From IMG/VR virus record IMGVR_UViG_3300042900_000531, positions 1-64,000 of that record: a DNA stretch of 64,000 nucleotides; one strand, given 5' to 3'. This document shows, piece by piece, positions 34,796 to 42,680 of the stretch. The notes beneath the pieces were generated by a model. It was given only the letters and a program-made list of their open reading frames with translations, was not told where the DNA came from and did not search any database. Origin of the DNA: a virus. The first letter of the stretch is position 1; each line of letters starts with the position of its first letter. A program made the position numbers and the translations under genes.

Positions 34796-36658
34796 ATGAA
34801 CAGTTTCGAGCAAACTGATGTCCCATCCACCCACTATCCAAAACCACCAATCCCCTCTCCACAAGAGACAAACCCATTCCCGATAGAAAAGGAGACCGAG
34901 CCCATGAAGCTCACAATCAAAACAAGAACAGGCACGCTAGAGGAATACAACCTCTGGTTTGCAGGCATCAATCCAGCAGAAATGGATTCAATGGACTTGG
35001 CAAAGGCGATACTTGATATCAGTCAAATCCAACACGTAATGAATCAAGCTGAGATGGATCATCGTTTAAGCATTATGACTGTGGTGGGCAATGATCGTTC
35101 TTTCCCAAAAGCTCGTATTTTAAAGCAAACTCCTCTGTCCAAGATTGAAGTAATAGAATCATTGGCACTTATTAATGACAACTACTTGGATGCAAGAAAT
35201 GCCATTAAGAAGTTCAATGAGAAGGTAGACAAATTGGGTGTGTACGTTTCTGGTGAAGACGATTTCTCTCCACTTCATGCATATTCAACTCGATCCATGC
35301 AAAAAGGTTCACGTACCAAGCGGGTCTTGAAACTTGAACAAACATATGGAGATGAGTATCAGGATTCCAAGTTGTTTGATTACGTCTCCATCAATCAGAT
35401 GTATGTATCTGAAATGCCTGGAGAAAAAGCTGGTTGGATTGTTGAGTTCAAAACAGCAACCATCAACACCAGAGGTCAGCACTATGAGAAGAAGTGGCCT
35501 GGAGTTCTATTCATGAACAAGACTGATAACGGTTATCGTCTCATGTGGAAGAACAAGAAGACAGGTGCTCCCATTTGGGGTATTGGTTACAGTCAGATGG
35601 CAAGGAAGAAATTGGTTCCAACCGATGCCGCAATTGAGATCACAATGCTCGGTCTGCGTGATCAGTTGATTAAGGAAGAAGATGTATTGAAAATCCTCAA
35701 GTACATGCCAACTGAGTATGGTGGTACATCAGTAGGTCTGTATCCAAATGGAATTACCCAGAGCGATATCTACTGGATTGGTGGAGAGATGTCCACTAAG
35801 AAGATCTTGAATAAGGCTTACATGCATCCTCATGGAGTAACTAAGAAGATCTTTGGTGACATCAATAACATCAAGACATTGGATCATCTTCGTGGAGCTA
35901 TCAACTTATTGATCATTGCGCGTGGGTTCAACCCTCAAGTATTAGAGAAGTTGGATCTTGACGTAGTCTGTAACTACATGCGCTATAACTCAAGTCCTGT
36001 AATGAGAAAACGTTTTAAGGCATTCTTTCGGGACTTTGGTTATAAGGATGAATATCTCTTGCAAATGTTTACACCTGACAAAGATCTTGGTCATTTGTAT
36101 TTAAATGGGCAGCACGCTGTTGATGCAGCACATATGTTTACTGCGATAAAGAGTCGCAATCACAGAACTGCAATTAAGCAGCACGTGGCACGATCAAGGA
36201 TGAATGTTGAAGAGATCCATGACTTTGTTACAGCAGAGTACAACAAAATCAAGACGCAGAACAAGAAACTCACCAAGACCAAGTTCTATAACACATTTGC
36301 AGAATTTGATGGAAAGTGGATTGCAGAAGGAATTCAGATGATTGTTCCTAAAATGACGCATGACCTTGTTGAATGGGGAGCTACTCAGAACAATTGCATT
36401 GGCTCTTATGCAGATCGTGTTTACAATGGTCAAACAATCATCATTGGGTTCAAGGACATTGAAGGTCAATGGATCGGTCATGCAGAGATTCAGAACAACG
36501 TTGCCTATATTGGTACACTTGAAGTTCCTGTAAATGGCGACATGACACAGTTGCTTGGCAAGCACAATCAGCCTCTTCCTGAAGAAACACGTAAGCCAAT
36601 TGTGAAATTCTTGAAAGATGAACTAAAAGTAACAATGAACAACTACTGGGAACAATAA
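34796..36658 (+). CDS. PcfJ-like protein
   Basis: The ATG at 34796 (MNSFEQTDVPSTH) is preceded by GGAGG; the ATG 12 nt earlier lies within that Shine-Dalgarno. The C-terminal ~150 residues match the PcfJ pattern: MTHDLVEWGATQNNCIGSYA, IIIGFKDIEGQWIGHAEI, then a terminal helical segment. PcfJ-type proteins are widespread in plasmids and phages with uncertain biochemical role. The N-terminal 400 residues are helical and basic with no recognised domain. It uses CGG in frame (AAG CGG GTC near 35320, TTT CGG GAC near 36027) without a break. Confidence 0.65.
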   Translation: MNSFEQTDVPSTHYPKPPIPSPQETNPFPIEKETEPMKLTIKTRTGTLEEYNLWFAGINPAEMDSMDLAKAILDISQIQHVMNQAEMDHRLSIMTVVGNDRSFPKARILKQTPLSKIEVIESLALINDNYLDARNAIKKFNEKVDKLGVYVSGEDDFSPLHAYSTRSMQKGSRTKRVLKLEQTYGDEYQDSKLFDYVSINQMYVSEMPGEKAGWIVEFKTATINTRGQHYEKKWPGVLFMNKTDNGYRLMWKNKKTGAPIWGIGYSQMARKKLVPTDAAIEITMLGLRDQLIKEEDVLKILKYMPTEYGGTSVGLYPNGITQSDIYWIGGEMSTKKILNKAYMHPHGVTKKIFGDINNIKTLDHLRGAINLLIIARGFNPQVLEKLDLDVVCNYMRYNSSPVMRKRFKAFFRDFGYKDEYLLQMFTPDKDLGHLYLNGQHAVDAAHMFTAIKSRNHRTAIKQHVARSRMNVEEIHDFVTAEYNKIKTQNKKLTKTKFYNTFAEFDGKWIAEGIQMIVPKMTHDLVEWGATQNNCIGSYADRVYNGQTIIIGFKDIEGQWIGHAEIQNNVAYIGTLEVPVNGDMTQLLGKHNQPLPEETRKPIVKFLKDELKVTMNNYWEQ

Positions 36659-36692
36659 CATGAAAAACAACAATAACAAAAAGGAGACAGAA

Positions 36693-36938
36693 ATGTCATA
36701 CAACAAGAAAAAGAGCCGTCGTACCTGGCAATACAGCGGAATGAAAGAATGCGATGAATGTCGTAGCCATGGACTGGATGATCGCCAGTATGACACGTTT
36801 ACATCAAACAATCCTAACAGATTGATCTTGTGCCGGGCGTGCTATCAATTCATCTACATGCATGACAGGAAAGTCCAACCAACTCCTGTCTGCCCATGGT
36901 TTCACAAGCCAAGTCTCTTTGATGAGATCGAGGAGTGA
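36693..36938 (+). CDS. Small zinc-finger-like protein (81 aa)
   Basis: The start at 36693 (MSYNKKKSRRTWQ) has AAGGAG upstream; the ATG at 36660 overlaps the preceding stop and lacks one. It contains CDECRSHG and CRACYQF, two CxxC pairs about 33 residues apart, and an acidic end. The basic N terminus suggests nucleic acid binding. Confidence 0.55.
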   Translation: MSYNKKKSRRTWQYSGMKECDECRSHGLDDRQYDTFTSNNPNRLILCRACYQFIYMHDRKVQPTPVCPWFHKPSLFDEIEE

Positions 36939-36944
36939 TTCGTC

Positions 36945-37034
36945 ATGACATGGATCATATTATTAAATAATAAAACTATCACTAGTGCAACTATCGCTAA
37001 TACATTGGGACGTGACCCTAGACCTAGAGCTTAA
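36945..37034 (+). CDS. Possible 29-aa peptide
   Basis: ATG 36945 follows GAGGAG in the end of the upstream gene and reads MTWIILLNNKTITSATI, then NTLGRDPRPRA. Too short to judge by composition. The good Shine-Dalgarno position is the only support. Confidence 0.2.
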   Translation: MTWIILLNNKTITSATIANTLGRDPRPRA

Positions 37035-37035
37035 A

Positions 37036-37053
37036 TCTTTTTTTTATGGGTAG
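37036..37053 (+). promoter_or_regulatory. T-tract/TATGGGTAG module 7
   Basis: ATCTTTTTTTTATGGGTAG without a preceding hairpin, followed by ATCCTAGATCTA and a 130-nt leader to the SSB-like gene. Confidence 0.45.
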
Positions 37054-37182
37054 ATCCTAGATCTATATCCAGCCAGTACTTAGTGCGGGTCCTGTGGCTT
37101 AACAGCTCCAGGTTAAACGAGTAAATAGTAGTCATATGTACATTCCGTGCATATGCGTTCTACATACAACTTGGAGGTTGTC

Positions 37183-37626
37183 ATGTCAGCAACAAAGAAG
37201 GCGTACTTGTACGTCAACACAGCACCAGCTATCAATAACATGAAGGATGGATCAGTCTTCTGGACTGTCCTGATTGGGCTGACCCCGGACTTGCTCTCTG
37301 CAAAGGGAGTAACCGAGGCACAAGCCAAGACGCTCAAGGTAAAGATGACAATCTTTCCCGACAAGCTCGAATTGATGGCTGATGCATTTGCTAAGGCAAA
37401 AGCAGCTGGGTTGAAGTTGGTTCTGAAGTGTGACGAGTTCACTCTTACGGAAGTAAAGCCGAACAACTACATCAAAGATGGTGTAGCTATTAATGGCTTT
37501 GCAGCTTCAGTGTGGGCTAACGGAGAAAAGACTCTTGATGTTCTTGGTTCATCCATGGGCGTCTCAGAGGAGCTCCGGAAGCTTCTTGGGGACTACAACG
37601 ACAAAGAAGATGGTGACATCCTCTAG
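37183..37626 (+). CDS. Putative OB-fold ssDNA-binding protein A (147 aa)
   Basis: The start at 37183 (MSATKKAYLYVNTAP) has GGAGG nine bases before it. The product has a strand-rich core (VFWTVLIGLTP, KVKMTIFPDKLELM, LKLVLKCDEFTLTEV) and an acidic tail KEDGDIL. It is clearly paralogous to the gene at 40318. An OB-like core with an acidic C-terminal tip is the organisation of phage ssDNA-binding proteins, so I infer that role. The fold is unproven. Confidence 0.5.
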   Translation: MSATKKAYLYVNTAPAINNMKDGSVFWTVLIGLTPDLLSAKGVTEAQAKTLKVKMTIFPDKLELMADAFAKAKAAGLKLVLKCDEFTLTEVKPNNYIKDGVAINGFAASVWANGEKTLDVLGSSMGVSEELRKLLGDYNDKEDGDIL

Positions 37627-37672
37627 TCGTTGGATTCAACGAGACCTACCTAACAGCATTCTGTTGGAAGAA

Positions 37673-37710
37673 GAGAGGGCCCCGAAAGGGGTTTTCTCTT
37701 TATGGATAGA
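37673..37710 (+). terminator. Terminator plus TATGGATAG module 8
   Basis: CCCC-GAAA-GGGG stem within a GAGA...TCTC outer pair, then TTTTCTCTTTATGGATAG. Confidence 0.72.
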
Positions 37711-37790
37711 CTATAGACCTTGAATCTAGACCCTATCCACAAAACAAAGGCTATGTTGAAGCCTCCAATTCAACAGAAAGCGAGAGTATC

Positions 37791-40169
37791 ATGTTTCATG
37801 GTATTATCAAACGTAATGATGGCTGGTTCCGGCTCATCACTGCGGTCCCTCTCCTTGAGAATGATAAAGTTCTTGAGGAGTTCGATGGTGGTCCTTATTG
37901 GCCCGCCTTTCTTGAGCAATTCTTTCCGGATCATTACCGGATCGAAGTGCGAAAGATCCAAAAACAATGGCATGGTGTGGTTCCTTCACAGGATCCTACA
38001 GCTATGCCAATCCTAGCCAATTCAGAAATCCTGCGTTGGAGCAACTCATCAGATCAGTACACAGTGCGGATCAAAGGTGTGAAGCCCCATCGTGGACGTA
38101 CGACAACGTGGCTTGCTGGACTCGATGAGGTTGGTCTTGTGATCAAGAACTCAAAGAAGATGAGCAAGCGGTTGGCTGAAATTGTTCGCATGTCATGCAT
38201 GTGGACATATGATCCCGATGGCAACATCAAGGTTCAAACTATCGACCACCTAGATCTTGGGTACATCGATAGTGATGTAGATGGAATCTCCGCAATCAGC
38301 CAAAGCTTTGCTATACGCTGTGTTGTGAGTAACCATCGTGCATCACGTGAATGGATCAACAAACAGATTGCACTAATCCTTGATGGTCAAACATCAGTAG
38401 TTCAGATCCGAGTCCTCATGAAAGATGGGTTGATCAAGGGCAATGCTCTAGTCCTCCCAGATAAGATGATGGATGGGTACGATATCAAGACCTTTGGTCC
38501 CAACATCAAGCCCGAGATCAGCACTAAGGGTTGGCAGTTTGCTACAATCGAACCGTCGTACTCGGCTATCCCTGTCAAGAGTGATGACCTTACCATGGCC
38601 ATCTACCAGAAGGTAAATGGTCTGTATACTCAAGAAGATGTCATTCGTGGCCTAATAGGTACTCTTGAACAAGCAAAGGTCGACCTTGCAGAAGGTAACC
38701 AATTCAAGTTCATGACTACCTTGGTAGATAACAACAATGCTGTTGCCCAGTATCAAGCTAGTGAGGAAGATGAATTCCGTCGACCTGTCTCTACGCTTGA
38801 GATTGTGCAAAAGGCTGTTCGTGATCTTGATCAAGCTGGAATCCCATTTAATGCAACACAAACACTTCGCTGGTTGACAGTAAATGGTTTGAAGCGGTCA
38901 TTCCTTGGTGCTAACGAAGGAAATGAAGGCATGGGCAATGTATGGCGTCATAAGCAGTATCACTGGTTCCCGGTTGAATGGGCATATGCCACTCACGTAA
39001 TGACTCAAGAAGCACTCTCAATCTTCGGATTCAAGAATGTGTACAATGACTGTGGCTATTACCACAAGAAGACACACTGCTTTGCGGTACCTGGTAAGTA
39101 CTTCGAGAAGAACCACATCAACCATGGTGGGGATGACCTAGACGATACATGGAAGATCCATGTCCGACTAGTTCGCTTTGCTGATGGGAACATCAAGCTT
39201 ATGGCGTTCATTCTCCGTAACCCAAATGACTTTGGTGAATGGTCAATGATCCCAATCGAGAACTATGGCCCAGTATTCCATCGGTATACTGCATTCCCGC
39301 CTGTCATTGACTATGAGGAGCTGTTCAAGGCTGTTCCTCAATCTTCGTACCTGGAAGAGAACAATTTGGTTGTTCCCGGAACCCTTCCTGGTAGCTCTAT
39401 TCTGAAGATCAACCCTGAGTATTCTCTGGGAGATGAAGGACGTAGTCGACTAGTGGCAATGGCATTCCCTGGTGGAGTTGGTTCTGCAGTACTGCCCAAG
39501 ATCCTTTGGCATGCTCTAATCAACGAATACATCAAGAATCCTGTTGCTCGTAACGAAGACATCATTGACGGCATTGAACAGGGACTCGCTACTGTTGCTG
39601 ACGTAAAGCTCATTGCACAATGGGTTGGTGAACTATACCGCCAAATCCGTGAAACAAATGGTCTTAACGGTACCAAGATGGATATGTTCTGGATGGTAAC
39701 TCGTATGCCAGAGGTGCATGCTAAGGACCTTGAAACCACTACGGTTGAAGAGTCTCCTTGGTGCCAGATGCATATCCAACGAGAAATACTGGTGCGAACC
39801 ACTGTTTCCGAAATGTCAGACCACCTGAATGCAACGCTTGTTGAGCCAGAGGTGCTGTTCAATATCCAGTGGACAGAAGAAGAACTGCTCAATGCAGCTC
39901 TAGAACACCAAAAGATCAGTGTTAAGCGTCGCATCATGACTGCAGAAGCATGGGTAGATTACCTATGTGATCTGTTCACTCGTATTGATGACAACCCAGA
40001 CAAGGGTGTCGACTACATGAACCGCAAGATACTGGCACTGGCTTATCAGTCATATGTTGCCAAGCGTCAGTATCCGAAGGCCAATCACGACCAGTGGTTG
40101 TACACGTTCAGTGCAAAGAGCCCCAAGCAGCCAATTGATTGGTTCATCCGAGCACTCAACTCAATCTAG
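37791..40169 (+). CDS. Large protein A, paralogue of 52610 gene
   Basis: This 792-aa protein is unrecognised as a family but shares motifs with the 846-aa product at 52610: LMKDGLIKGNALV (there LFEDGMIKGNFIV), HGGDDLDDTWK (HGGHDQDDFFK) and LRNPNDFGEWS (ARSPNGYGEYT). A Lys-Gly motif followed ~250 residues later by a D.DD cluster recalls two double-psi-barrel RNA polymerases (YonO/crAss/QDE-1 type), but the classical DxDGD is absent. It lies between the two SSB-like genes. It uses in-frame CGG at least six times (for example 37830, 37938). Polymerase function is a hypothesis. Confidence 0.5.
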   Translation: MFHGIIKRNDGWFRLITAVPLLENDKVLEEFDGGPYWPAFLEQFFPDHYRIEVRKIQKQWHGVVPSQDPTAMPILANSEILRWSNSSDQYTVRIKGVKPHRGRTTTWLAGLDEVGLVIKNSKKMSKRLAEIVRMSCMWTYDPDGNIKVQTIDHLDLGYIDSDVDGISAISQSFAIRCVVSNHRASREWINKQIALILDGQTSVVQIRVLMKDGLIKGNALVLPDKMMDGYDIKTFGPNIKPEISTKGWQFATIEPSYSAIPVKSDDLTMAIYQKVNGLYTQEDVIRGLIGTLEQAKVDLAEGNQFKFMTTLVDNNNAVAQYQASEEDEFRRPVSTLEIVQKAVRDLDQAGIPFNATQTLRWLTVNGLKRSFLGANEGNEGMGNVWRHKQYHWFPVEWAYATHVMTQEALSIFGFKNVYNDCGYYHKKTHCFAVPGKYFEKNHINHGGDDLDDTWKIHVRLVRFADGNIKLMAFILRNPNDFGEWSMIPIENYGPVFHRYTAFPPVIDYEELFKAVPQSSYLEENNLVVPGTLPGSSILKINPEYSLGDEGRSRLVAMAFPGGVGSAVLPKILWHALINEYIKNPVARNEDIIDGIEQGLATVADVKLIAQWVGELYRQIRETNGLNGTKMDMFWMVTRMPEVHAKDLETTTVEESPWCQMHIQREILVRTTVSEMSDHLNATLVEPEVLFNIQWTEEELLNAALEHQKISVKRRIMTAEAWVDYLCDLFTRIDDNPDKGVDYMNRKILALAYQSYVAKRQYPKANHDQWLYTFSAKSPKQPIDWFIRALNSI

Positions 40170-40268
40170 AGACTATAGGAGCAAATATTATATTGCTTCT
40201 AAAATCTCTTTAGTGCATGTTTAATCTATAGCATGCCAAGATACTCTTCTAAACTGGACTTTCTGTCT

Positions 40269-40279
40269 AAAAAGAAGGG
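40269..40279 (+). promoter_or_regulatory. AAAAAGAAGGG motif, copy 1
   Basis: TTCTGTCTAAAAAGAAGGGTG lies 39 nt before the SSB-like gene B. First of six copies between 40.2 and 52.6 kb. Confidence 0.4.
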
Positions 40280-40317
40280 TGATTACCTCATCCATAACGA
40301 CCTTAGGAGGTCCCACA

Positions 40318-40731
40318 ATGTCCCTATCCAAAAAACTCATCTACATCAACACCTCGCCGAAGGTCAACAACAAGGCAGACGGAACTCAGTTCTTTACTGT
40401 CTTGGTCGGGCTCAACAAGTCTGACAACATCGGCAATGCTGAGCGGATCACGATGACCGTGTTTCCAAATCAGCTCGAAGCAATGACCAAGGCATTTGCC
40501 AAGGCCAAGGCAAACGGCGTCAAGCTTGCGTTGTCCTGTGATGAAATCGTCGTCACTGAGGCCAAGTTGAACACATTCATCAACTCAGATGGTGTTCAGA
40601 TCTCAGAGCTCCAAGCTTCGTGCTGGGCTCAAGGTCCAAGCCAGTTGACAGTCGTCAGCTCCACAATGTCTATCTCTGATGAGCTTCGTGCTCTTCTGGG
40701 TGACGACGGAGATGACGACCTTCTGGTCTAA
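40318..40731 (+). CDS. Putative OB-fold ssDNA-binding protein B (137 aa)
   Basis: The start at 40318 (MSLSKKLIYINTSPK) is preceded by AGGAGG. It aligns with the 37183 product through most of its length (FFTVLVGL, TMTVFPNQLE, MTKAFAKAKANGVKLAL, SISDELRALLGD) and ends in an acidic tip GDDDLLV. Two copies around the large gene suggest a functional set, for example one per replication stage. ssDNA binding is inferred from the tail and fold pattern. Confidence 0.5.
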   Translation: MSLSKKLIYINTSPKVNNKADGTQFFTVLVGLNKSDNIGNAERITMTVFPNQLEAMTKAFAKAKANGVKLALSCDEIVVTEAKLNTFINSDGVQISELQASCWAQGPSQLTVVSSTMSISDELRALLGDDGDDDLLV

Positions 40732-40750
40732 CGGCTGGTCAAGTCCCCCT

Positions 40751-40805
40751 GTCCCAGTAGATTCGCATCACAAGTGCGGGTCTGCTGGGACTTCCCCCTT
40801 TTTCT
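40751..40805 (+). terminator. Large hairpin terminator
   Basis: GTCCCAG/CTGGGAC outer stem with an inner TCGCA/TGCG stem, followed by CCCCCTTTTTCTGACTAG, a degenerate form of the TATGGRTAG module. Confidence 0.68.
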
Positions 40806-40845
40806 GACTAGTCCTTCAACTAGTGCATACAAAAGAGAATTCTGT

Positions 40846-40858
40846 CAAAAAAGAAGGG
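40846..40858 (+). promoter_or_regulatory. AAAAAGAAGGG motif, copy 2
   Basis: TTCTGTCAAAAAAGAAGGGTG, nearly identical to copy 1 over 20 bases, 34 nt before the 56-aa gene. Confidence 0.4.
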
Positions 40859-40892
40859 TGTAAGCCCAAAAATATTCCTAAGGAGGAATACC

Positions 40893-41063
40893 ATGTATAC
40901 AAAACTAGAAAACCTAATCAATGACACTGTTACCCTTATTAATGAGGCAGATAGCATTGTTTCTATGATGGAAAATATCCGTTGGATTTCGCCGGCAGGT
41001 GACTTGTTCATCGAACCACGTGGAACTATTCTCGAGATGATTGAGACCGGTTCCTGGCGGTAA
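40893..41063 (+). CDS. Small protein (56 aa)
   Basis: ATG 40893 after AAGGAGG reads MYTKLENLINDTVTL, MMENIRWISPAGDLF and ends EMIETGSWR. Helix plus hairpin pattern, single-gene unit. Not recognised. Confidence 0.5.
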   Translation: MYTKLENLINDTVTLINEADSIVSMMENIRWISPAGDLFIEPRGTILEMIETGSWR

Positions 41064-41289
41064 AGTTTAAGCATTCTTTATATGCTTAGCTGACAGTCGA
41101 TCTGAGTCTTCTGTCAGACTTAAACAAAGTGTCCTAAGCATGACACTGCAAATAACTGCTTCCTATCTGCATGACACCTCCCAGGTTGTGGATAGTCGGT
41201 TCTTTCTTTTCTCGACCGGCTATCCACACTGGTGTGTCTTGTTATTATTTTTTTATCCCTAATCCATCAATCTCTCAAAGGAAAATACC

Positions 41290-41460
41290 ATGTCCACAAT
41301 TATCAACAGACTACGCTGGCTTTCAGTTGGCGTATACCTCGGAGCATTCCTTGTCTATCTAATAGAAACTTATTCTAAAGAAGATGACAAAACAATAGAC
41401 CTAACACAAAATTGGTCTGACTACAAGCATAACCATCAGAAAGCAGAAACAAATGCGTAA
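41290..41460 (+). CDS. Small membrane protein (56 aa)
   Basis: ATG 41290 reads MSTIINRLRWLSVGVY, then LGAFLVYLIE, one membrane helix at residues ~9-26, followed by a hydrophilic tail. It overlaps the next tiny gene and starts a run of six small genes with touching ends (41290-42160). Confidence 0.5.
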   Translation: MSTIINRLRWLSVGVYLGAFLVYLIETYSKEDDKTIDLTQNWSDYKHNHQKAETNA

Positions 41461-41557
41461 GCACCTAGCAATAGCATTCACCACAGTGTGTTTCGTAATC
41501 GGTATTTATACCGGTGACAAAGCACGCTCTACATTCATAAAAAGGAAATACTCATGA
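41453..41557 (+). CDS. Tiny membrane peptide (34 aa)
   Basis: ATG 41453 reads MRKHLAIAFTTVCFVIG, one hydrophobic segment, then basic residues KRKYS. It overlaps both neighbours (8 nt before, ATGA after), supporting translational coupling. Confidence 0.45.
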   Translation: MRKHLAIAFTTVCFVIGIYTGDKARSTFIKRKYS

Positions 41558-41856
41558 AAGAAATAACCTATCTACAAACATTAGAACTTATTGATCTTGC
41601 GGCACAAGAAGACAGGCTATACCATCACAATGGTGGTCAAGCTTACATTCGCGTGTCTATGGATCTCAATGTCCTTATGATTATTGATCACACCAGCCTA
41701 AACAAAGTAAGAATCGAACTTATGGATGGCACAGAATACTTCAAAGAATGTGTCAACTATAACTACGAACACTCTAAGCGTTTACGCAACCACTCAACAA
41801 CAATGGTGGAATGGTATACAAAACATACGCTGTTAACAGAAATGCAGGCAGTCTAA
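41554..41856 (+). CDS. Hypothetical protein (100 aa)
   Basis: Starts within ATGA at 41554 (MKEITYLQTLELIDL). Mixed alpha/beta pattern with YIRVSMDLNVLMIIDH and KVRIELMDGTEYFKEC. Ends in TAATG with the next gene. Function unknown. Confidence 0.5.
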   Translation: MKEITYLQTLELIDLAAQEDRLYHHNGGQAYIRVSMDLNVLMIIDHTSLNKVRIELMDGTEYFKECVNYNYEHSKRLRNHSTTMVEWYTKHTLLTEMQAV

Positions 41857-42038
41857 TGTGGTACTGGTATATCACTGGCTCAATTACAACAATTACGTTC
41901 TTATCTCTTATTATTAATTATATGTTAGTAACAGGTTTTATGAATGTGGTTGTTCGCCGGCCCCATAAGCAACAACTAAACATTGTTTATAACTGGGAAG
42001 ATCACACCGGCCCAATTGAAAGAAAGGTAGCTGGCTAA
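41856..42038 (+). CDS. Small membrane protein (60 aa)
   Basis: The TAATG overlap fixes the start at 41856 (MWYWYITGSITTITFL). One long hydrophobic segment, then a soluble tail with VYNWEDHTGPIERK. It ends in TAATG with the next gene. Confidence 0.5.
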   Translation: MWYWYITGSITTITFLSLIINYMLVTGFMNVVVRRPHKQQLNIVYNWEDHTGPIERKVAG

Positions 42039-42160
42039 TGGCAATGTTCATGCTTGGCTTTGTATGCAATTACGCATTCTTAGCCACCATTTATATAATC
42101 ATTAACTCAAACAGAAGCAATAACAATGGTCAGTACATTCCACAGAAGTGGCGTGACTGA
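42038..42160 (+). CDS. Small membrane peptide (40 aa)
   Basis: ATG 42038 reads MAMFMLGFVCNYAFLATIY, one membrane helix, followed by a polar NSNRSNNNG tail ending QKWRD. Coupled to the previous gene through TAATG. Confidence 0.45.
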   Translation: MAMFMLGFVCNYAFLATIYIIINSNRSNNNGQYIPQKWRD

Positions 42161-42215
42161 TCATTGTATTTGTTTTTTCTCTCTAACTTCTAAAGCGCTT
42201 TTTAATACAGCAAAT

Positions 42216-42229
42216 ACAAAAAAGAAGGG
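42216..42229 (+). promoter_or_regulatory. AAAAAGAAGGG motif, copy 3
   Basis: ATACAAAAAAGAAGGGA, 15 nt before the 25-aa gene. Here it doubles as part of the Shine-Dalgarno region. Confidence 0.35.
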
Positions 42230-42243
42230 AAAGGAAACAGTAA

Positions 42244-42321
42244 ATGCTTGATTGGTTACTCGATTTCATCACAGACATCCTAGAATTCATAATTCCAGGA
42301 AAAAATACAGACACACAATAA
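42244..42321 (+). CDS. Tiny amphipathic peptide (25 aa)
   Basis: ATG 42244 after AAAGGAAA reads MLDWLLDFITDILEFIIPG, an amphipathic helix with a short polar tail. It resembles membrane-active peptides, for example small holin-like or toxin-like products. Length makes this uncertain. Confidence 0.4.
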   Translation: MLDWLLDFITDILEFIIPGKNTDTQ

Positions 42322-42339
42322 ACACAAAAAGGAAACATC

Positions 42340-42582
42340 ATGTCCACAACAGAAAAAACACCCATGGCAGAAAAAACAGCTAAGCTTTTCGGTAAATTAA
42401 CCGCAAAAACTATCTCTGCAACTAGCAGCATTACCGGTAAAACGGTAGACGCAATCAAAGTAACACCTTCTAAAACCAGTGATCTCACACGTAGCATCAC
42501 CGGTGCAATTGCAGAAGGTTATCGCGAGGTTCGTCCAGCTGAAGTTGAAGATACTTCTGACTCAAACACAACCACAGCCTAA
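42340..42582 (+). CDS. Hypothetical Thr/Lys-rich protein (80 aa)
   Basis: ATG 42340 after AAAGGAAA. Repeated T/S-K-T and I-T-G-K/A units (LTAKTISATSSITGKT), then an acidic Thr-rich tail. The repeating amphipathic pattern looks like a helical membrane-surface or phasin-like protein. It ends its unit before a terminator. Confidence 0.45.
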   Translation: MSTTEKTPMAEKTAKLFGKLTAKTISATSSITGKTVDAIKVTPSKTSDLTRSITGAIAEGYREVRPAEVEDTSDSNTTTA

Positions 42583-42596
42583 CACTGCGGTATAAG

Positions 42597-42631
42597 CAAA
42601 AAGAAGGGTATACCTCAGATATACCTTTTTG
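42597..42631 (+). terminator. Motif copy 4 and terminator
   Basis: CAAAAAGAAGGG (copy 4, 42597-42608) runs straight into a GGTATA/TATACC stem (42607-42625) and a T-tract. Confidence 0.55.
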
Positions 42632-42680
42632 CACAATTATTCACAATTATTCAAAATTATACAACTAAGGAGACAGTAAT

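Noticed and set aside
39338-39937. 199-aa minus-strand ORF
   Set aside because: Opposite large protein A; Ser/Arg-rich shadow without start signals.
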